Below are positions 8,639 through 17,141 of a stretch of DNA of 64,000 bases, one piece after another. The stretch lies in the NCBI RefSeq assembly GCF_022698165.1, contig NZ_JALDAY010000016.1:186001-250000 (forward strand). The letters run 5' to 3'. The DNA comes from Streptomyces cylindrosporus. GTDB lineage: Bacteria > Actinomycetota > Actinomycetes > Streptomycetales > Streptomycetaceae. The notes under the pieces were generated by a model that worked only from the letters and a program-made list of their open reading frames with translations, did no database searches and was not told the DNA's origin. Position numbers and translations under genes: made by a program. Each line of letters begins with the position of its first letter. Position 1 is the first letter of the stretch.

Positions 8639-9208
8639 ATGCTGCACTTTCCCGGTCACGGACATCGCCGCCGGCCCGACGACGTCGTGATCGGTCCGCT
8701 CGATCTGTCCGCCCGGGTCGACGAGGCGCTCGCGGTGCAGGCCGTCGCCTTCGGTCTCGGCGCGGACGAGGTCGCCGTACGCCGTCAGATCGTGGTGCGG
8801 CACATGACCTACCCGGGGGCCCGCGCGCTCGGCGCGACCGTCGGCGGCGACCTGGTCGGCTTCGTCTACGGCATGCCGAACGACCGTACCCACTGGTGGT
8901 CCACGGTCGTTGAGCCCTACCTCCGCGCCCAGGGCCACGAGCACTGGCTCGACGACTCCTTCGTGATCACCGAGCTGCACGTGCACCCCCGGCACCAGAA
9001 CCTCGGCATCGGCCGCGCCCTGATCACCAGGATCACCGACGGCGCCACCGAACCCCGCTCGATCCTCTCCGCGATCGACGTCGACAGTCCCGCCCGCGGC
9101 CTGTACCGCTCCCTCGGCTACCAGGACCTGGCCCGCCAGGTCCTCTTCCCCAGCGCCCCCAAGCCGTACGCGGTCATGGGCGCCCCTCTGCCGCTCCGCC
9201 GCCGCTGA
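8639..9208 (+). CDS. GNAT-family N-acetyltransferase
   Basis: A 189-residue single-domain acetyltransferase. The acetyl-CoA binding region is ELHVHPRHQNLGIGRALITRI, with the later SPARGLYRSLGYQDL typical of GNAT C-termini. It follows the DUF4081-type acetyltransferase by 54 bp and lies in the same orientation, so they may be co-transcribed, although they are not close paralogues. The acceptor substrate is not predictable. Confidence 0.85.
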   Translation: MLHFPGHGHRRRPDDVVIGPLDLSARVDEALAVQAVAFGLGADEVAVRRQIVVRHMTYPGARALGATVGGDLVGFVYGMPNDRTHWWSTVVEPYLRAQGHEHWLDDSFVITELHVHPRHQNLGIGRALITRITDGATEPRSILSAIDVDSPARGLYRSLGYQDLARQVLFPSAPKPYAVMGAPLPLRRR

Positions 9209-9282
9209 CGGATTTCCACCGGCACAGCGACCCCGGCTAACCTCCTAGCCATCACCGTTTTCCCGGCAGGAGTACGAGAACC

Positions 9283-10986
9283 ATGGCCAACGCACCGGTC
9301 CAGCGCATGTCCCAGTTGATGGCGAAGACGCTGCGCGACGACCCGGCGGACGCCGAGGTCCTCAGCCACAAGCTGCTCGTCCGCGCCGGCTACGTCCGCC
9401 GTACCGCCGCCGGCATCTGGAGCTGGCTGCCGCTCGGCAAGAAGGTGCTGGCCAACGTCGAGCGGATCGTCCGCGAGGAGATGGACGCGATCGGCGCCCA
9501 GGAGGTCAGCCTCCCCGCGCTGCTGCCCCGCGAGCCGTACGACGCGACCGGCCGCTGGGACGAGTACGGCCCGGAGCTGTTCCGCCTCAACGACCGCAAG
9601 GGCGGCGACTACCTGCTCGGCCCCACCCACGAGGAGATCTTCACGCTGATCGTGAAGGACCAGGCCTCCTCCTACAAGGACCTGCCGGTCATCCTCTACC
9701 AGATCCAGACGAAGTTCCGCGACGAGGCCCGCCCCCGCGCCGGCATCCTGCGCGGCCGCGAGTTCCTGATGAAGGACTCGTACTCCTTCGACACCGAGGA
9801 CGAGGGCCTCGCCCGGTCCTACGCCCTGCACCGCGAGGCCTACCAGCGCGTCTTCGAGCGCCTCGGCCTCGACTACCGCATCTGCGCCGCCACCGCCGGC
9901 GCCATGGGCGGCTCCAAGTCGGAGGAGTTCCTCGCCCCGGCCGAGGCCGGCGAGGACACCTTCGCCGACTGCCCGAACTGCGACTTCGCGGCCAACACCG
10001 AGGCGATCACATACGAGCTGAAGCCGGTGGACGCCGCCGCCGTCCCCGCCCTCGAAGAGATCCCCACCCCCGACACCCCGACCATCGAGACCCTCGCCGC
10101 CCACCTCGGCGTCCAGGCCTCCGAGACGCTCAAGAACCTTCTCGTGAAGGTGGACGGCGAGATCATCGCCGTCGGCGTGCCCGGCGACCGCGAGGTCGAC
10201 ATGGACAAGGTCGAGGCGCACTTCGCGCCGGGCGTCGTGGAGATGGTCACCGAGGCCGACTTCGCGGGCCGCCCCGACCTGGTTCGCGGTTACGTCGGCC
10301 CGCAGGGCCTGGGCGAGAAGGTCAAGTACGTCGCCGACCCGCGCGTGGCCCCCGGCACCGCCTGGATCACCGGCGCCAACAAGGACGGCATGCACGCCAA
10401 GCACGTCGTCGCCGGCCGTGACTTCGAGGTCGACGAGTACGTCGACGTCGTGGTCGTCCAGGAGGGCGACCCGTGCCCGAACTGCGGCACCGGCCTCAAG
10501 CTGGACCGCGCCATCGAGATCGGCCACATCTTCCAGCTGGGCCGCAAGTACGCCGACGCCCTCAAGCTCGACGTCCTCGGCCAGAACGGCAAGCCCGTCC
10601 GCGTCACCATGGGCTCCTACGGCATCGGCGTCTCCCGCGCCGTCGCCGCCCTCGCCGAGCAGACCGCCGACGAGCAGGGCCTGTGCTGGCCCGCCGAGGT
10701 CGCCCCGGCCGACGTGCACGTCGTCGCCGCGGGCAAGGCCCTCCAGATCGAGCTGGCCCTGGAGGTCTCCGAGAAGCTGCGCGCGGCCGGCCTGCGCGTC
10801 CTGGTCGACGACCGGGCCGGCGTCTCCCCGGGCGTGAAGTTCACGGACGCCGAGCTCATCGGCGTACCGAAGATCCTGGTCGCGGGCCGCCGCTCCGGCG
10901 AGGGCGTCCTGGAGCTCAAGGACCGCAAGTCCGGCGAGCGCGAGGAACTGACGGTGGACGAGGCGATCGCCCGCCTCACCGCGTAA
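9283..10986 (+). CDS. proS: Prolyl-tRNA synthetase, bacterial type
   Basis: Charges tRNA-Pro; a class II synthetase. At 567 residues it has the bacterial architecture: catalytic core, an inserted editing (INS/YbaK-like) domain around residues 235-390, and a C-terminal anticodon-binding domain. Motif 2 is FRDEARPRAGILRGREFLMKD and motif 3 contains GSYGIGVSRAVAAL. The ATG follows GCAGGAG. Nothing is missing. Confidence 0.97.
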   Translation: MANAPVQRMSQLMAKTLRDDPADAEVLSHKLLVRAGYVRRTAAGIWSWLPLGKKVLANVERIVREEMDAIGAQEVSLPALLPREPYDATGRWDEYGPELFRLNDRKGGDYLLGPTHEEIFTLIVKDQASSYKDLPVILYQIQTKFRDEARPRAGILRGREFLMKDSYSFDTEDEGLARSYALHREAYQRVFERLGLDYRICAATAGAMGGSKSEEFLAPAEAGEDTFADCPNCDFAANTEAITYELKPVDAAAVPALEEIPTPDTPTIETLAAHLGVQASETLKNLLVKVDGEIIAVGVPGDREVDMDKVEAHFAPGVVEMVTEADFAGRPDLVRGYVGPQGLGEKVKYVADPRVAPGTAWITGANKDGMHAKHVVAGRDFEVDEYVDVVVVQEGDPCPNCGTGLKLDRAIEIGHIFQLGRKYADALKLDVLGQNGKPVRVTMGSYGIGVSRAVAALAEQTADEQGLCWPAEVAPADVHVVAAGKALQIELALEVSEKLRAAGLRVLVDDRAGVSPGVKFTDAELIGVPKILVAGRRSGEGVLELKDRKSGEREELTVDEAIARLTA

Positions 10987-11044
10987 AGGAACTCCTCAGA
11001 AACGTCTCTGGGGGCCTAAAGGGACCTCACAGACTTCTCTCAGA

Positions 11045-11099
11045 CCGTTCCCCGAACGTAGTGCGTGACAGAACGTCACCACATTCGGGAGGGGAACGG
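11045..11099 (+). promoter_or_regulatory. Inverted repeat that could mask the ribosome-binding site of the redox operon
   Basis: CCGTTCCCC (11045-11053) is the exact reverse complement of GGGGAACGG (11091-11099), and the second arm contains the GGAGGGGAA ribosome-binding site just before the ATG at 11102. The mRNA leader could fold and hide the site. There is no evidence for a ligand. Confidence 0.35.
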
Positions 11100-11101
11100 C
11101 C

Positions 11102-11431
11102 ATGGAAGGCAGGGGAAGGGAGCGGGGCGCCGCCGCGCTGGTCCGCAGAGGGGCCCGGCGCACGGCGGCCACCGCGGCGGCGGTCACGCTGGCGGCGGCG
11201 GCCGGGATGTTCGCGCTGATCGGCACGATGAACACGGACACCAGCGCCGTGTCGTCCACCACGAGCAGCGACACGGGTTCGAGCAGTACCAGTACGAGTT
11301 CCGGCAGCAGCGATACGAGTTCGTCCTCGTCGTCCAGCAGCTCGTCATCGAGCGACTCCTCGTCCTCCTCCGGCGGGCTCACGTCCTCCAACGGCAGCGG
11401 CTCCTCCGACTCCACCTCGGGAGCGTCGTGA
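11102..11431 (+). CDS. Ser-rich membrane-anchored small protein of the redox operon
   Basis: A 109-residue protein with a basic N-terminus, one hydrophobic segment (about residues 22-43) and then an almost pure Ser/Thr/Gly tail that would lie outside the membrane. No folded domain is visible. It ends in DSTSGAS, which resembles the D-x-x-(S/T)-G-A-(T/S) site at which ApbE attaches FMN. In related operons a membrane-anchored FMN_bind-domain protein usually sits next to apbE; here only the anchor, linker and a site-like tail remain. The stop overlaps the apbE start by one base (TGATG), so the two are coupled. Function as a flavin acceptor is inference. Confidence 0.7.
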   Translation: MEGRGRERGAAALVRRGARRTAATAAAVTLAAAAGMFALIGTMNTDTSAVSSTTSSDTGSSSTSTSSGSSDTSSSSSSSSSSSSDSSSSSGGLTSSNGSGSSDSTSGAS

Positions 11432-12429
11432 TGAGCACGCTGCTGAAGCCGCGTACCACCGCCGCCGCCGACTGGCGCGCCCTCGGCACCACGGTCCGCC
11501 TGGTCGTCACCGACCCGGCCCTGCTCGACTCCTGCAACCTGCTCCTGGCCCGGCACCTCGCCGAGGTCGACGCGGCCTGCAGCCGTTTCCGCCCCGACTC
11601 CGAACTCGCCGCCCTGGACGACAGCGCCGGCCGCCCGGTCCGGGTCAGCCCGCTGCTCGCGGAGGCCCTCGCGGTCGCCCTGCGCGCGGCCGAGGCGACC
11701 GACGGGGCCGTGGACCCCACGGTCGGCTCGGCGATGGAGGCGATCGGCTACGACCGCGACTTCACGCTGGTCCAGGAGGACGACCGCCCGGTGCGCCTCA
11801 CGGTGAAGCGGGCCCCGGGCTGGCGCACGGTCCGCCTCGACCGCGCGACCGGCACGGTCACGGTCCCGCCCGGCGTACGCCTCGACCTCGGCGCCACGGC
11901 GAAGGCCTGGGCCGCCGACAAGGCCGCGACGATGCTCGCGCGGACGGCGGGCTGCGGAGTCCTGGTGAGCCTGGGCGGCGACACGGCGGTCGCGGGAAAG
12001 CCCCCGGCGGACGGCTGGCAGATCCGCGTCCAGGACGTAACGGCCCCGGTGGACCGGACGCCGCCCGAGGGCCCGCACACCACGGTGGGCCTGCACAGCG
12101 GAGGCCTCGCCACATCGGGCACGTCGGCCCGCAACTGGCGCCGCGGCGACACCACCCTCCACCACATCACCGACCCGAACACGGGCCTGCCGGCCCAGAC
12201 CCCGTGGCGCACGGTGTCGGTAGCGGCCCCCACCTGCGCAGAAGCCAACGCGGCAACGACGGCGGCGTTGGTGAAGGGCCCGGGCGCAGAGCGCTGGCTG
12301 ACGCGCCTGGGCCTCCCGGCCCGACTGGTGGCGCTGGACGGCCTGGTCATAACAACACCGGGCTGGCCTACGCCCCCCAGGGGCGCGGGGAACTGCGCGA
12401 CCAGCCCCCACCGAGGGACAGCCGCATGA
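11431..12429 (+). CDS. apbE: FAD:protein FMN transferase (ApbE family)
   Basis: Transfers FMN from FAD onto a Thr/Ser of a partner protein, normally an extracytoplasmic electron carrier. A 332-residue protein with the ApbE core: FSRFRPDSELAAL-like start (SRFRPDSELAAL), the LDLGATAKAWAADKAA motif and the VSLGGDTAV motif, then the HHITDPNTGLPA region with the conserved D-P-x-T-G. No lipobox or signal peptide is evident. The last ~20 residues (from about TPPRGAGNCATSP) are encoded by a Streptomyces dispersed repeat (12379-12406), so this tail is a lineage-specific extension. It overlaps both neighbours by 1 and 4 bp within a five-gene operon. Confidence 0.9.
   Translation: MSTLLKPRTTAAADWRALGTTVRLVVTDPALLDSCNLLLARHLAEVDAACSRFRPDSELAALDDSAGRPVRVSPLLAEALAVALRAAEATDGAVDPTVGSAMEAIGYDRDFTLVQEDDRPVRLTVKRAPGWRTVRLDRATGTVTVPPGVRLDLGATAKAWAADKAATMLARTAGCGVLVSLGGDTAVAGKPPADGWQIRVQDVTAPVDRTPPEGPHTTVGLHSGGLATSGTSARNWRRGDTTLHHITDPNTGLPAQTPWRTVSVAAPTCAEANAATTAALVKGPGAERWLTRLGLPARLVALDGLVITTPGWPTPPRGAGNCATSPHRGTAA
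12379..12406 (+). repeat. Dispersed Streptomyces intergenic repeat, copy 1 (inside apbE 3' end)
   Basis: AGGGGCGCGGGGAACTGCGC and the following GACCAGCC match the copy at 15678-15705 nearly base for base. This word is, from general knowledge, scattered between Streptomyces genes. Here it has become coding. Confidence 0.7.
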
Positions 12430-12974
12430 CAAGCGCAACCCTCTGGTACGCAAACCGAGCCACCGGTGCCGTCTCCCTGGTCCTCTTCACGCTCGTAGTC
12501 GTCCTGGGCATCGCGGTGCGACTCCGCGGCCGCATCCCCGGCCTCCCCCGCTTCGGCACCGTCTCCCTGCACCGCACCCTCTCCCTCTCCGCAACAGCCT
12601 TCCTGGCCCTGCACATCGCACTCGCGGTGATGGACAGCTACGTCAACATCACCCTCACCGACGTCCTCATCCCGTTCATCGGCGACTACGAGCCCCTCTG
12701 GCTCGGCCTCGGCACAGTCGCCCTGGACCTCCTGCTCGCCGTCCTGATCACCAGCCTCCTGCGCGAACGCATCGGCTACCGCACCTGGCGCGCCCTCCAC
12801 TGGCTGGCCTACGCCTCCTGGCCCGTCGCCCTGATCCACGGCCTGGGCATCGGCACCGACGCCGGCACCGACTGGATGACCTGGCTGACCATCACCTGCG
12901 TGGCCACCGTCATCACCGCCGGAGGCATCCGCACCGCCACCACCCTGCTCCGCCCCGCCCAAGGAGCCCACTGA
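12426..12974 (+). CDS. Ferric-reductase-like transmembrane haem protein
   Basis: A 182-residue integral membrane protein with about five helices and paired His residues suited to bis-His haem b ligation (SLHRTLSLSATAFLALHIAL, and LHWLAYASWPVALIHGLG). This is the pattern of the ferric reductase-like/YedZ membrane domain. In this operon it would carry electrons across the membrane between the cytoplasmic NuoF-like protein and an extracytoplasmic flavin acceptor. It starts inside the apbE stop (ATGA) and its own stop overlaps the next ATG by one base. Confidence 0.82.
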   Translation: MTSATLWYANRATGAVSLVLFTLVVVLGIAVRLRGRIPGLPRFGTVSLHRTLSLSATAFLALHIALAVMDSYVNITLTDVLIPFIGDYEPLWLGLGTVALDLLLAVLITSLLRERIGYRTWRALHWLAYASWPVALIHGLGIGTDAGTDWMTWLTITCVATVITAGGIRTATTLLRPAQGAH

Positions 12975-14188
12975 TGACCGCGACCTTCCCCGACCTCCAC
13001 ATGTCCCCGCGCCTGCTGGCCCCCGGCGGCGCCCCGGCCGACCTGCCCACCCACGAACAGCGTTACGGCCCGCTGCGCCACGGCGATCCGGCCGCCCTGC
13101 TCAGATCCGTGGCCGAGGCCGGGCTGACCGGCCGCGGGGGAGCGGCGTTCCCGGTGCACCGCAAGCTCGCCGCGGTCGCCGAGGCGGCCCGCCGCACCGG
13201 CCGCGCCCCGGTGGTCGTCGCGAACGGCGCGGAGGGCGAACCCGCGAGCCGCAAGGACAAGACCCTGCTCGCCCTCTCCCCGCACCTGGTCCTGGACGGC
13301 CTCCAGGTGGCCGCGCGGGCGGTCGGCGCGGGGGAGGCCTACCTCGCGGCCGAGGAGGGCGTGTCCTACCTGGAGTCGGCCGCGGCCCACCGCAGGGACC
13401 CGGTCGCCGTCAAGGTCGTACGACTCCCCAGACGCTTCCTGTCCGGCCAGGCGTCCGCGCTGGCCCGCTTCGTGGGCGGAGCCGAGGCCCTGCCCACCCA
13501 CCAGGACCCGCCGGTCCGGGAACGCGGCGTGGGCCGTGCCCCCACCCTCGTCCAGAACGTCGAGACCCTCGCCCACCTGGCCCTGATCGCCCGCTACGGC
13601 CCCGACTGGTACCGCACGGCCGGCACCCCCTCCCAGCCCGGCAGCGCCCTGTGCACGCTGCACACGCCGGGCAGCCAACCCCGGGTCGTGGAAGCCCCGT
13701 TCGGCATGCCCCTGCACCGCCTGGTCCCGCTGAACGGCATGTCCGCGGTCCTCCTCGGCGGCTACCACGGCACCTGGTTCCCGGCGACGGAAGCGGCGCA
13801 ACTCCCCCTGGACGCCACGACAATGGGAGCCGGCGTCATCGCCACCCTCCCCACCACCCGCTGCGGCCTGACCGAAACGGCCCGAGTCCTGCGTTACTTG
13901 GCACTTCAGTCGGCAGGCCAGTGCGGCCCCTGCCTGAACGGCCTGCCCCGCATGGCCGCCGCCTTCCGGACCCTCGCCACCCCCGGCCCCCAGTCCACCA
14001 CCCGCACCGACCTGGCCCGCTGGTCCGGCCTGGTCGAGGGCCGCGGCGCCTGCCACCACCCCGACGGCACGGTCCGCCTGGTCCGCAGCGCCCTCACCAC
14101 CTTCGCGCCCGAACTGGACGCCCACGCAAGGGGTTTGTGCACCGCGACCGACCCGACGCCCCTGCTGCCCGTCCCCCAGGAGCCCTGA
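12974..14188 (+). CDS. NuoF/RnfC-like NADH dehydrogenase subunit with SLBB and Fe-S domains
   Basis: A 404-residue cytoplasmic flavoprotein related to complex I 51-kDa subunit. The FMN/NAD region TGRGGAAFPVHRKL and ANGAEGEPASRKDK is clear, followed by an SLBB-type region and the Fe-S segment SAGQCGPCLNG. The canonical first cysteine of the S-C-G-x-C-x-P-C cluster motif is A314 here, leaving C317, C320 and the distal C360, so the cluster would have to be [3Fe-4S] or use another ligand. It likely takes electrons from NAD(P)H or ferredoxin and feeds the haem membrane protein encoded just upstream. Confidence 0.85.
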   Translation: MTATFPDLHMSPRLLAPGGAPADLPTHEQRYGPLRHGDPAALLRSVAEAGLTGRGGAAFPVHRKLAAVAEAARRTGRAPVVVANGAEGEPASRKDKTLLALSPHLVLDGLQVAARAVGAGEAYLAAEEGVSYLESAAAHRRDPVAVKVVRLPRRFLSGQASALARFVGGAEALPTHQDPPVRERGVGRAPTLVQNVETLAHLALIARYGPDWYRTAGTPSQPGSALCTLHTPGSQPRVVEAPFGMPLHRLVPLNGMSAVLLGGYHGTWFPATEAAQLPLDATTMGAGVIATLPTTRCGLTETARVLRYLALQSAGQCGPCLNGLPRMAAAFRTLATPGPQSTTRTDLARWSGLVEGRGACHHPDGTVRLVRSALTTFAPELDAHARGLCTATDPTPLLPVPQEP

Positions 14189-14189
14189 C

Positions 14190-14411
14190 ATGGACCAGAA
14201 GCCGGCCCAGAAGATCGACATCGACTGGACGTCCTGCCGGGGCCACGGCCTGTGCGCCGAGCTCCTCCCCGACCACATCACCCTCGACGAGTGGGGCTAC
14301 CCCCTGGTCGACGGCACCCCCGTCCCCGCCCGCACCCTCAAACGGGCCCGCAGAGCCGCGGCCGACTGCCCCGTCCTCGCGCTCAAACTGACGGCGACGG
14401 GAATGTCCTGA
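14190..14411 (+). CDS. Three-cysteine ferredoxin ([3Fe-4S]-type)
   Basis: A 73-residue ferredoxin of the kind that serves actinobacterial P450s and oxidoreductases. Cluster ligands are C16 and C22 (SCRGHGLCAELL) and C60 in ADCPVLAL, with no fourth Cys at the expected place. It begins two bases after the NuoF-like gene and closes the redox operon; the likely partner is that protein. Both proteins carry only three cluster cysteines. Confidence 0.9.
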   Translation: MDQKPAQKIDIDWTSCRGHGLCAELLPDHITLDEWGYPLVDGTPVPARTLKRARRAAADCPVLALKLTATGMS

Positions 14412-14474
14412 GCGGCCCACGGCTGGGCAGTCTCCTGACACTGCCCAAGCGTTGGACGTACGAGGGGGAACGGG

Positions 14475-15677
14475 ATGAGTCTGCGAGCGGACGCACACGA
14501 GATCCAGGGCGAACTGGCCCAGCTGCGCCGGGCGTTGCACCGGGAACCGGAGATCGGCCTGCACCTGCCGCGCACCCAGGAGAAGGTGCTGGCGGCACTG
14601 GACGGACTGCCGCTGGAGATCAGCACGGGCACGACCCTGTCCTCCGTCACCGCGGTCCTGCGCGGCGGCGCGGCCCCCGAAGGCCCCGGCCCCGTCGTGC
14701 TGCTGCGCGGCGACATGGACGCCCTGCCGGTCTCCGAGCGCACCGGCGTGGAGTTCAGCTCCCGGATCGACGGCGCCATGCACGCCTGCGGCCACGACCT
14801 GCACACCGCCGGCCTCGTCGGCGCCGCCCGGCTGCTCGCCGACCGGCGTGAACTCCTCGCCGGGGACGTGGTGTTCATGTTCCAGCCGGGGGAGGAGGGC
14901 TGGGACGGCGCCGGGCACATGATCGAGGAGGGCGTGCTGGAGGCGGCGGGCCGCCCGGCCGACGCCGCCTACGGACTGCACGTGACCTCGTCGTCGTACC
15001 CCACGGGCGTCTTCACCTCCCGCCCCGGGCCCCTGATGGCGGCCTCGGCGGGCCTGCACGTGCGCGTGCTCGGCGCCGGCGGCCACGGCTCCCGGCCGCA
15101 CGACGCCCTCGACCCCATCCAGACGGCCTGCGAGATGGTCACCGCCCTGCAGACGATGGTGACCCGCCGCTTCGACGTCTTCGACCCGGTGGTGATCACC
15201 GTCGGCACCTTCCACGCCGGCACCAGGCGCAACATCATCCCGGACGAGGCGGTCTTCGAGGCGACGATACGAACGTTCAGCGCACAGGCCGCGGAACGCG
15301 TCGCCGAGGCCGCCGTGCGCCTGTGCCAGGACATGGCGACGGCCCACGGCCTGACGGCGGAGGCGGACTTCAGCCCGGAGTACCCGCTCACGGTGAACGA
15401 CACCGTCGAGCACATCTTCCTGGCCGACACGGTCCGCGAGACCTTCGGCGAGGAGTACTTCGAGCCGATGCCGGACCCGATCACCGGTTCGGAGGACTTC
15501 TCGAGGGTCCTGGACCGCGTGCCGGGCGCCTTCGCCTTCTTGGGCGCCGACGCGACGGGTGACCCGAAAACGGCCCCAACCAACCACTCCCCGAGGGCCA
15601 CCTTCGACGACACGGTCCTGTCAGACGCGGCAGCCTTGCTGGCCAATTTGGCAGAACGCCGCCTGCAACGCCCCTAG
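14475..15677 (+). CDS. M20 family metallopeptidase/amidohydrolase (hippurate hydrolase-like)
   Basis: A 400-residue zinc hydrolase that removes acyl groups from N-acyl amino acids or similar amides. LHREPEIGLHLP, the metal site GDMDALPV, HACGHDLHTAGLVGAARLL and later EEGWDGAGHMI are family signatures; GSEDFSRVL is the C-terminal metal-binding part. A lid domain interrupts the catalytic domain at about residues 185-300. Exact substrate is unknown. It has its own GGGGGAA ribosome-binding site 63 bp after the ferredoxin. Confidence 0.88.
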   Translation: MSLRADAHEIQGELAQLRRALHREPEIGLHLPRTQEKVLAALDGLPLEISTGTTLSSVTAVLRGGAAPEGPGPVVLLRGDMDALPVSERTGVEFSSRIDGAMHACGHDLHTAGLVGAARLLADRRELLAGDVVFMFQPGEEGWDGAGHMIEEGVLEAAGRPADAAYGLHVTSSSYPTGVFTSRPGPLMAASAGLHVRVLGAGGHGSRPHDALDPIQTACEMVTALQTMVTRRFDVFDPVVITVGTFHAGTRRNIIPDEAVFEATIRTFSAQAAERVAEAAVRLCQDMATAHGLTAEADFSPEYPLTVNDTVEHIFLADTVRETFGEEYFEPMPDPITGSEDFSRVLDRVPGAFAFLGADATGDPKTAPTNHSPRATFDDTVLSDAAALLANLAERRLQRP

Positions 15678-15705
15678 AGGGGCGCGGGGAACTGCGCGAC
15701 AAGCC
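15669..15705 (+). repeat. Dispersed Streptomyces intergenic repeat, copy 2, with terminator-like hairpin
   Basis: CGCCCCTAGAGGGGCG (15669-15684) is a 7-bp stem with a two-base spacer and runs into the repeat word shared with 12379-12406. It starts inside the final codons of the M20 gene and can act as a terminator between this gene and the convergent APH-like gene. Confidence 0.6.
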
Positions 15706-15755
15706 ACGACGCACCCGCAGCCCGACCACAACCCGAACCCCCGAGCTGATCCGCC

Positions 15756-16649
15756 CTAAAGCCACCCGGCAAATTCAAGCAACAGCTCGGCATCCCGAGG
15801 CCGCCCCACTCGCCGCGCCCGAACCCCCGACTCCACGGCCCGGAACAACGTCCACCCCCGAAGCCGCTCCTGATCCACGTCCAAAGACTCCGCCAGCCGC
15901 TTCACCCGCCGCCGAGTCGTCGCCGCCCCCGACGGCGAGGCGATCAAGTCCTCCACCCGATCCCGCACCAGCCGCGCCAGATCGAACGCACACTCACCCA
16001 CCACCGGATCCGGCCCCACCGCAAGCCACGGCATCCGCTCCCCGGCCAGCACCTTGCTCTGCCGGAACGTCCCGTGCAGCAACCGTTCCTCCGGCGGCGC
16101 GGCCAACAACTCCGCACGCGAGGCCAACGCGGCGTCGACGAGCGACGCCACCTCTCCGTCGGCCCCGGCCCGCATCGCCTCCGCCTGCCGCCCCGTCCGC
16201 TCGGCCACCGTCTCGAAGGAATGCCCACCCGGCGGCTCCACCCACAGCCGCCGCAACGTCCCCGCCGCCTCCAGCAACGCCTTCGCCTCCGGCAACGACC
16301 GCAGGGACACATCCGGATGCAGCCGCTCCAACAGGAGCACACCCTCCGCGGTGAACGGCTCCAGCAGTTGTACGGCCCCCACCCCGCCCCAATGGGACAG
16401 CGCCGCCCGCTCACCCTCCGGCCGGGCCCGCCGCGGCGCCAGCTTCAGCACGGCCGGGGCGCCGTCGGGCCGCCGTACCAGCACCACCAGGCTGCTGCGC
16501 CCACCCGGCACCTGCACCCGCTCCACGGTCAACTCGCGTAGCGCGACGGCCTGTTGCGCCGCCGTCGGCAGCTTCTCCAACCAGTCGTCACCGTCCGGTG
16601 CCGTCTCACCGAGCGCCCTCACCAGACGCGGCGGCGGTTCGAAAGCCAT
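15756..16649 (-). CDS. Aminoglycoside phosphotransferase-fold protein lacking catalytic residues
   Basis: A 297-residue protein with the overall layout of an APH(6)-type small-molecule kinase: N-lobe strands, an ATP-binding Lys region (PAVLKLAPRRARPEGE) and a C-lobe. The catalytic loop, normally HGDxHxxN, reads HGTFRQSK (residues 192-199), so the catalytic Asp is T194 and the Mg-binding Asn is K199. The Asp of the DFG-equivalent is also missing (LAVGPDPVVGECAFDLARL, with Gly where I-D-P would stand). It may bind nucleotide or ligand without phosphotransfer. Upstream of it, transcribed the same way, are a DUF4439 gene and a lipoprotein gene. Confidence 0.75.
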   Translation of the reverse strand: MAFEPPPRLVRALGETAPDGDDWLEKLPTAAQQAVALRELTVERVQVPGGRSSLVVLVRRPDGAPAVLKLAPRRARPEGERAALSHWGGVGAVQLLEPFTAEGVLLLERLHPDVSLRSLPEAKALLEAAGTLRRLWVEPPGGHSFETVAERTGRQAEAMRAGADGEVASLVDAALASRAELLAAPPEERLLHGTFRQSKVLAGERMPWLAVGPDPVVGECAFDLARLVRDRVEDLIASPSGAATTRRRVKRLAESLDVDQERLRGWTLFRAVESGVRARRVGRPRDAELLLEFAGWL

Positions 16650-16676
16650 ACGCGAGCAGATCCCTTCCGGTACGGG

Positions 16677-17141
16677 TCACGCCGTGGGTGACGGCGAGGC
16701 CGACCCGGTGGCCGCCCGCTCGGCGAGACCAGGGAAGGCTACGCTCTCGCCGCGCCAGCGCACCGCCCGCACCGCCGCCTCCCGCAGGGCCCCCGCGGCC
16801 GACCGCCGCCGCTCGCCCTCGGTCGCCCGCACGACGTCGGAGTACACCCCGGCCACCCGGTCCTCCAGCTCCGCCGCCAGCCGCACGGCCGCCGCCGAGT
16901 CCGGCACCGGGAACGGCAGCGCGTACGCGGCGGCCGCGGCCACCGGCGTGCCGCCGAGGTCCCGGACCTCCCGCACCAGGGCGTCGCGCCGGGCGCGGTG
17001 GGCGTCGTACGCGGACCTGGCCTCCGTACGACGGCCCTCGCGGATCCTGCCGCCGACGACCCCGTAGCCGTAGACGGCCGCGTGCTCGGCGGCGAGCGCC
17101 GCCTGGAGCGCCTTGAGCTCCTTCTCGTCCGTCTCGCTCAC
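16677..17141 (-). CDS. DUF4439 ferritin-like protein
   Basis: A 154-residue helical protein: ALQAALAAEHAAVYGYGVVGGR at the N-terminus and LEDRVAGVYSDVVRA later give the Glu/His spacing of ferritin-like four-helix bundles, which matches the actinobacterial DUF4439 family. Metal binding is plausible but untested. The GTG start overlaps the stop of the upstream lipoprotein gene by four bases (GTGA), so the two are probably made together. Confidence 0.8.
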   Translation of the reverse strand: MSETDEKELKALQAALAAEHAAVYGYGVVGGRIREGRRTEARSAYDAHRARRDALVREVRDLGGTPVAAAAAYALPFPVPDSAAAVRLAAELEDRVAGVYSDVVRATEGERRRSAAGALREAAVRAVRWRGESVAFPGLAERAATGSASPSPTA

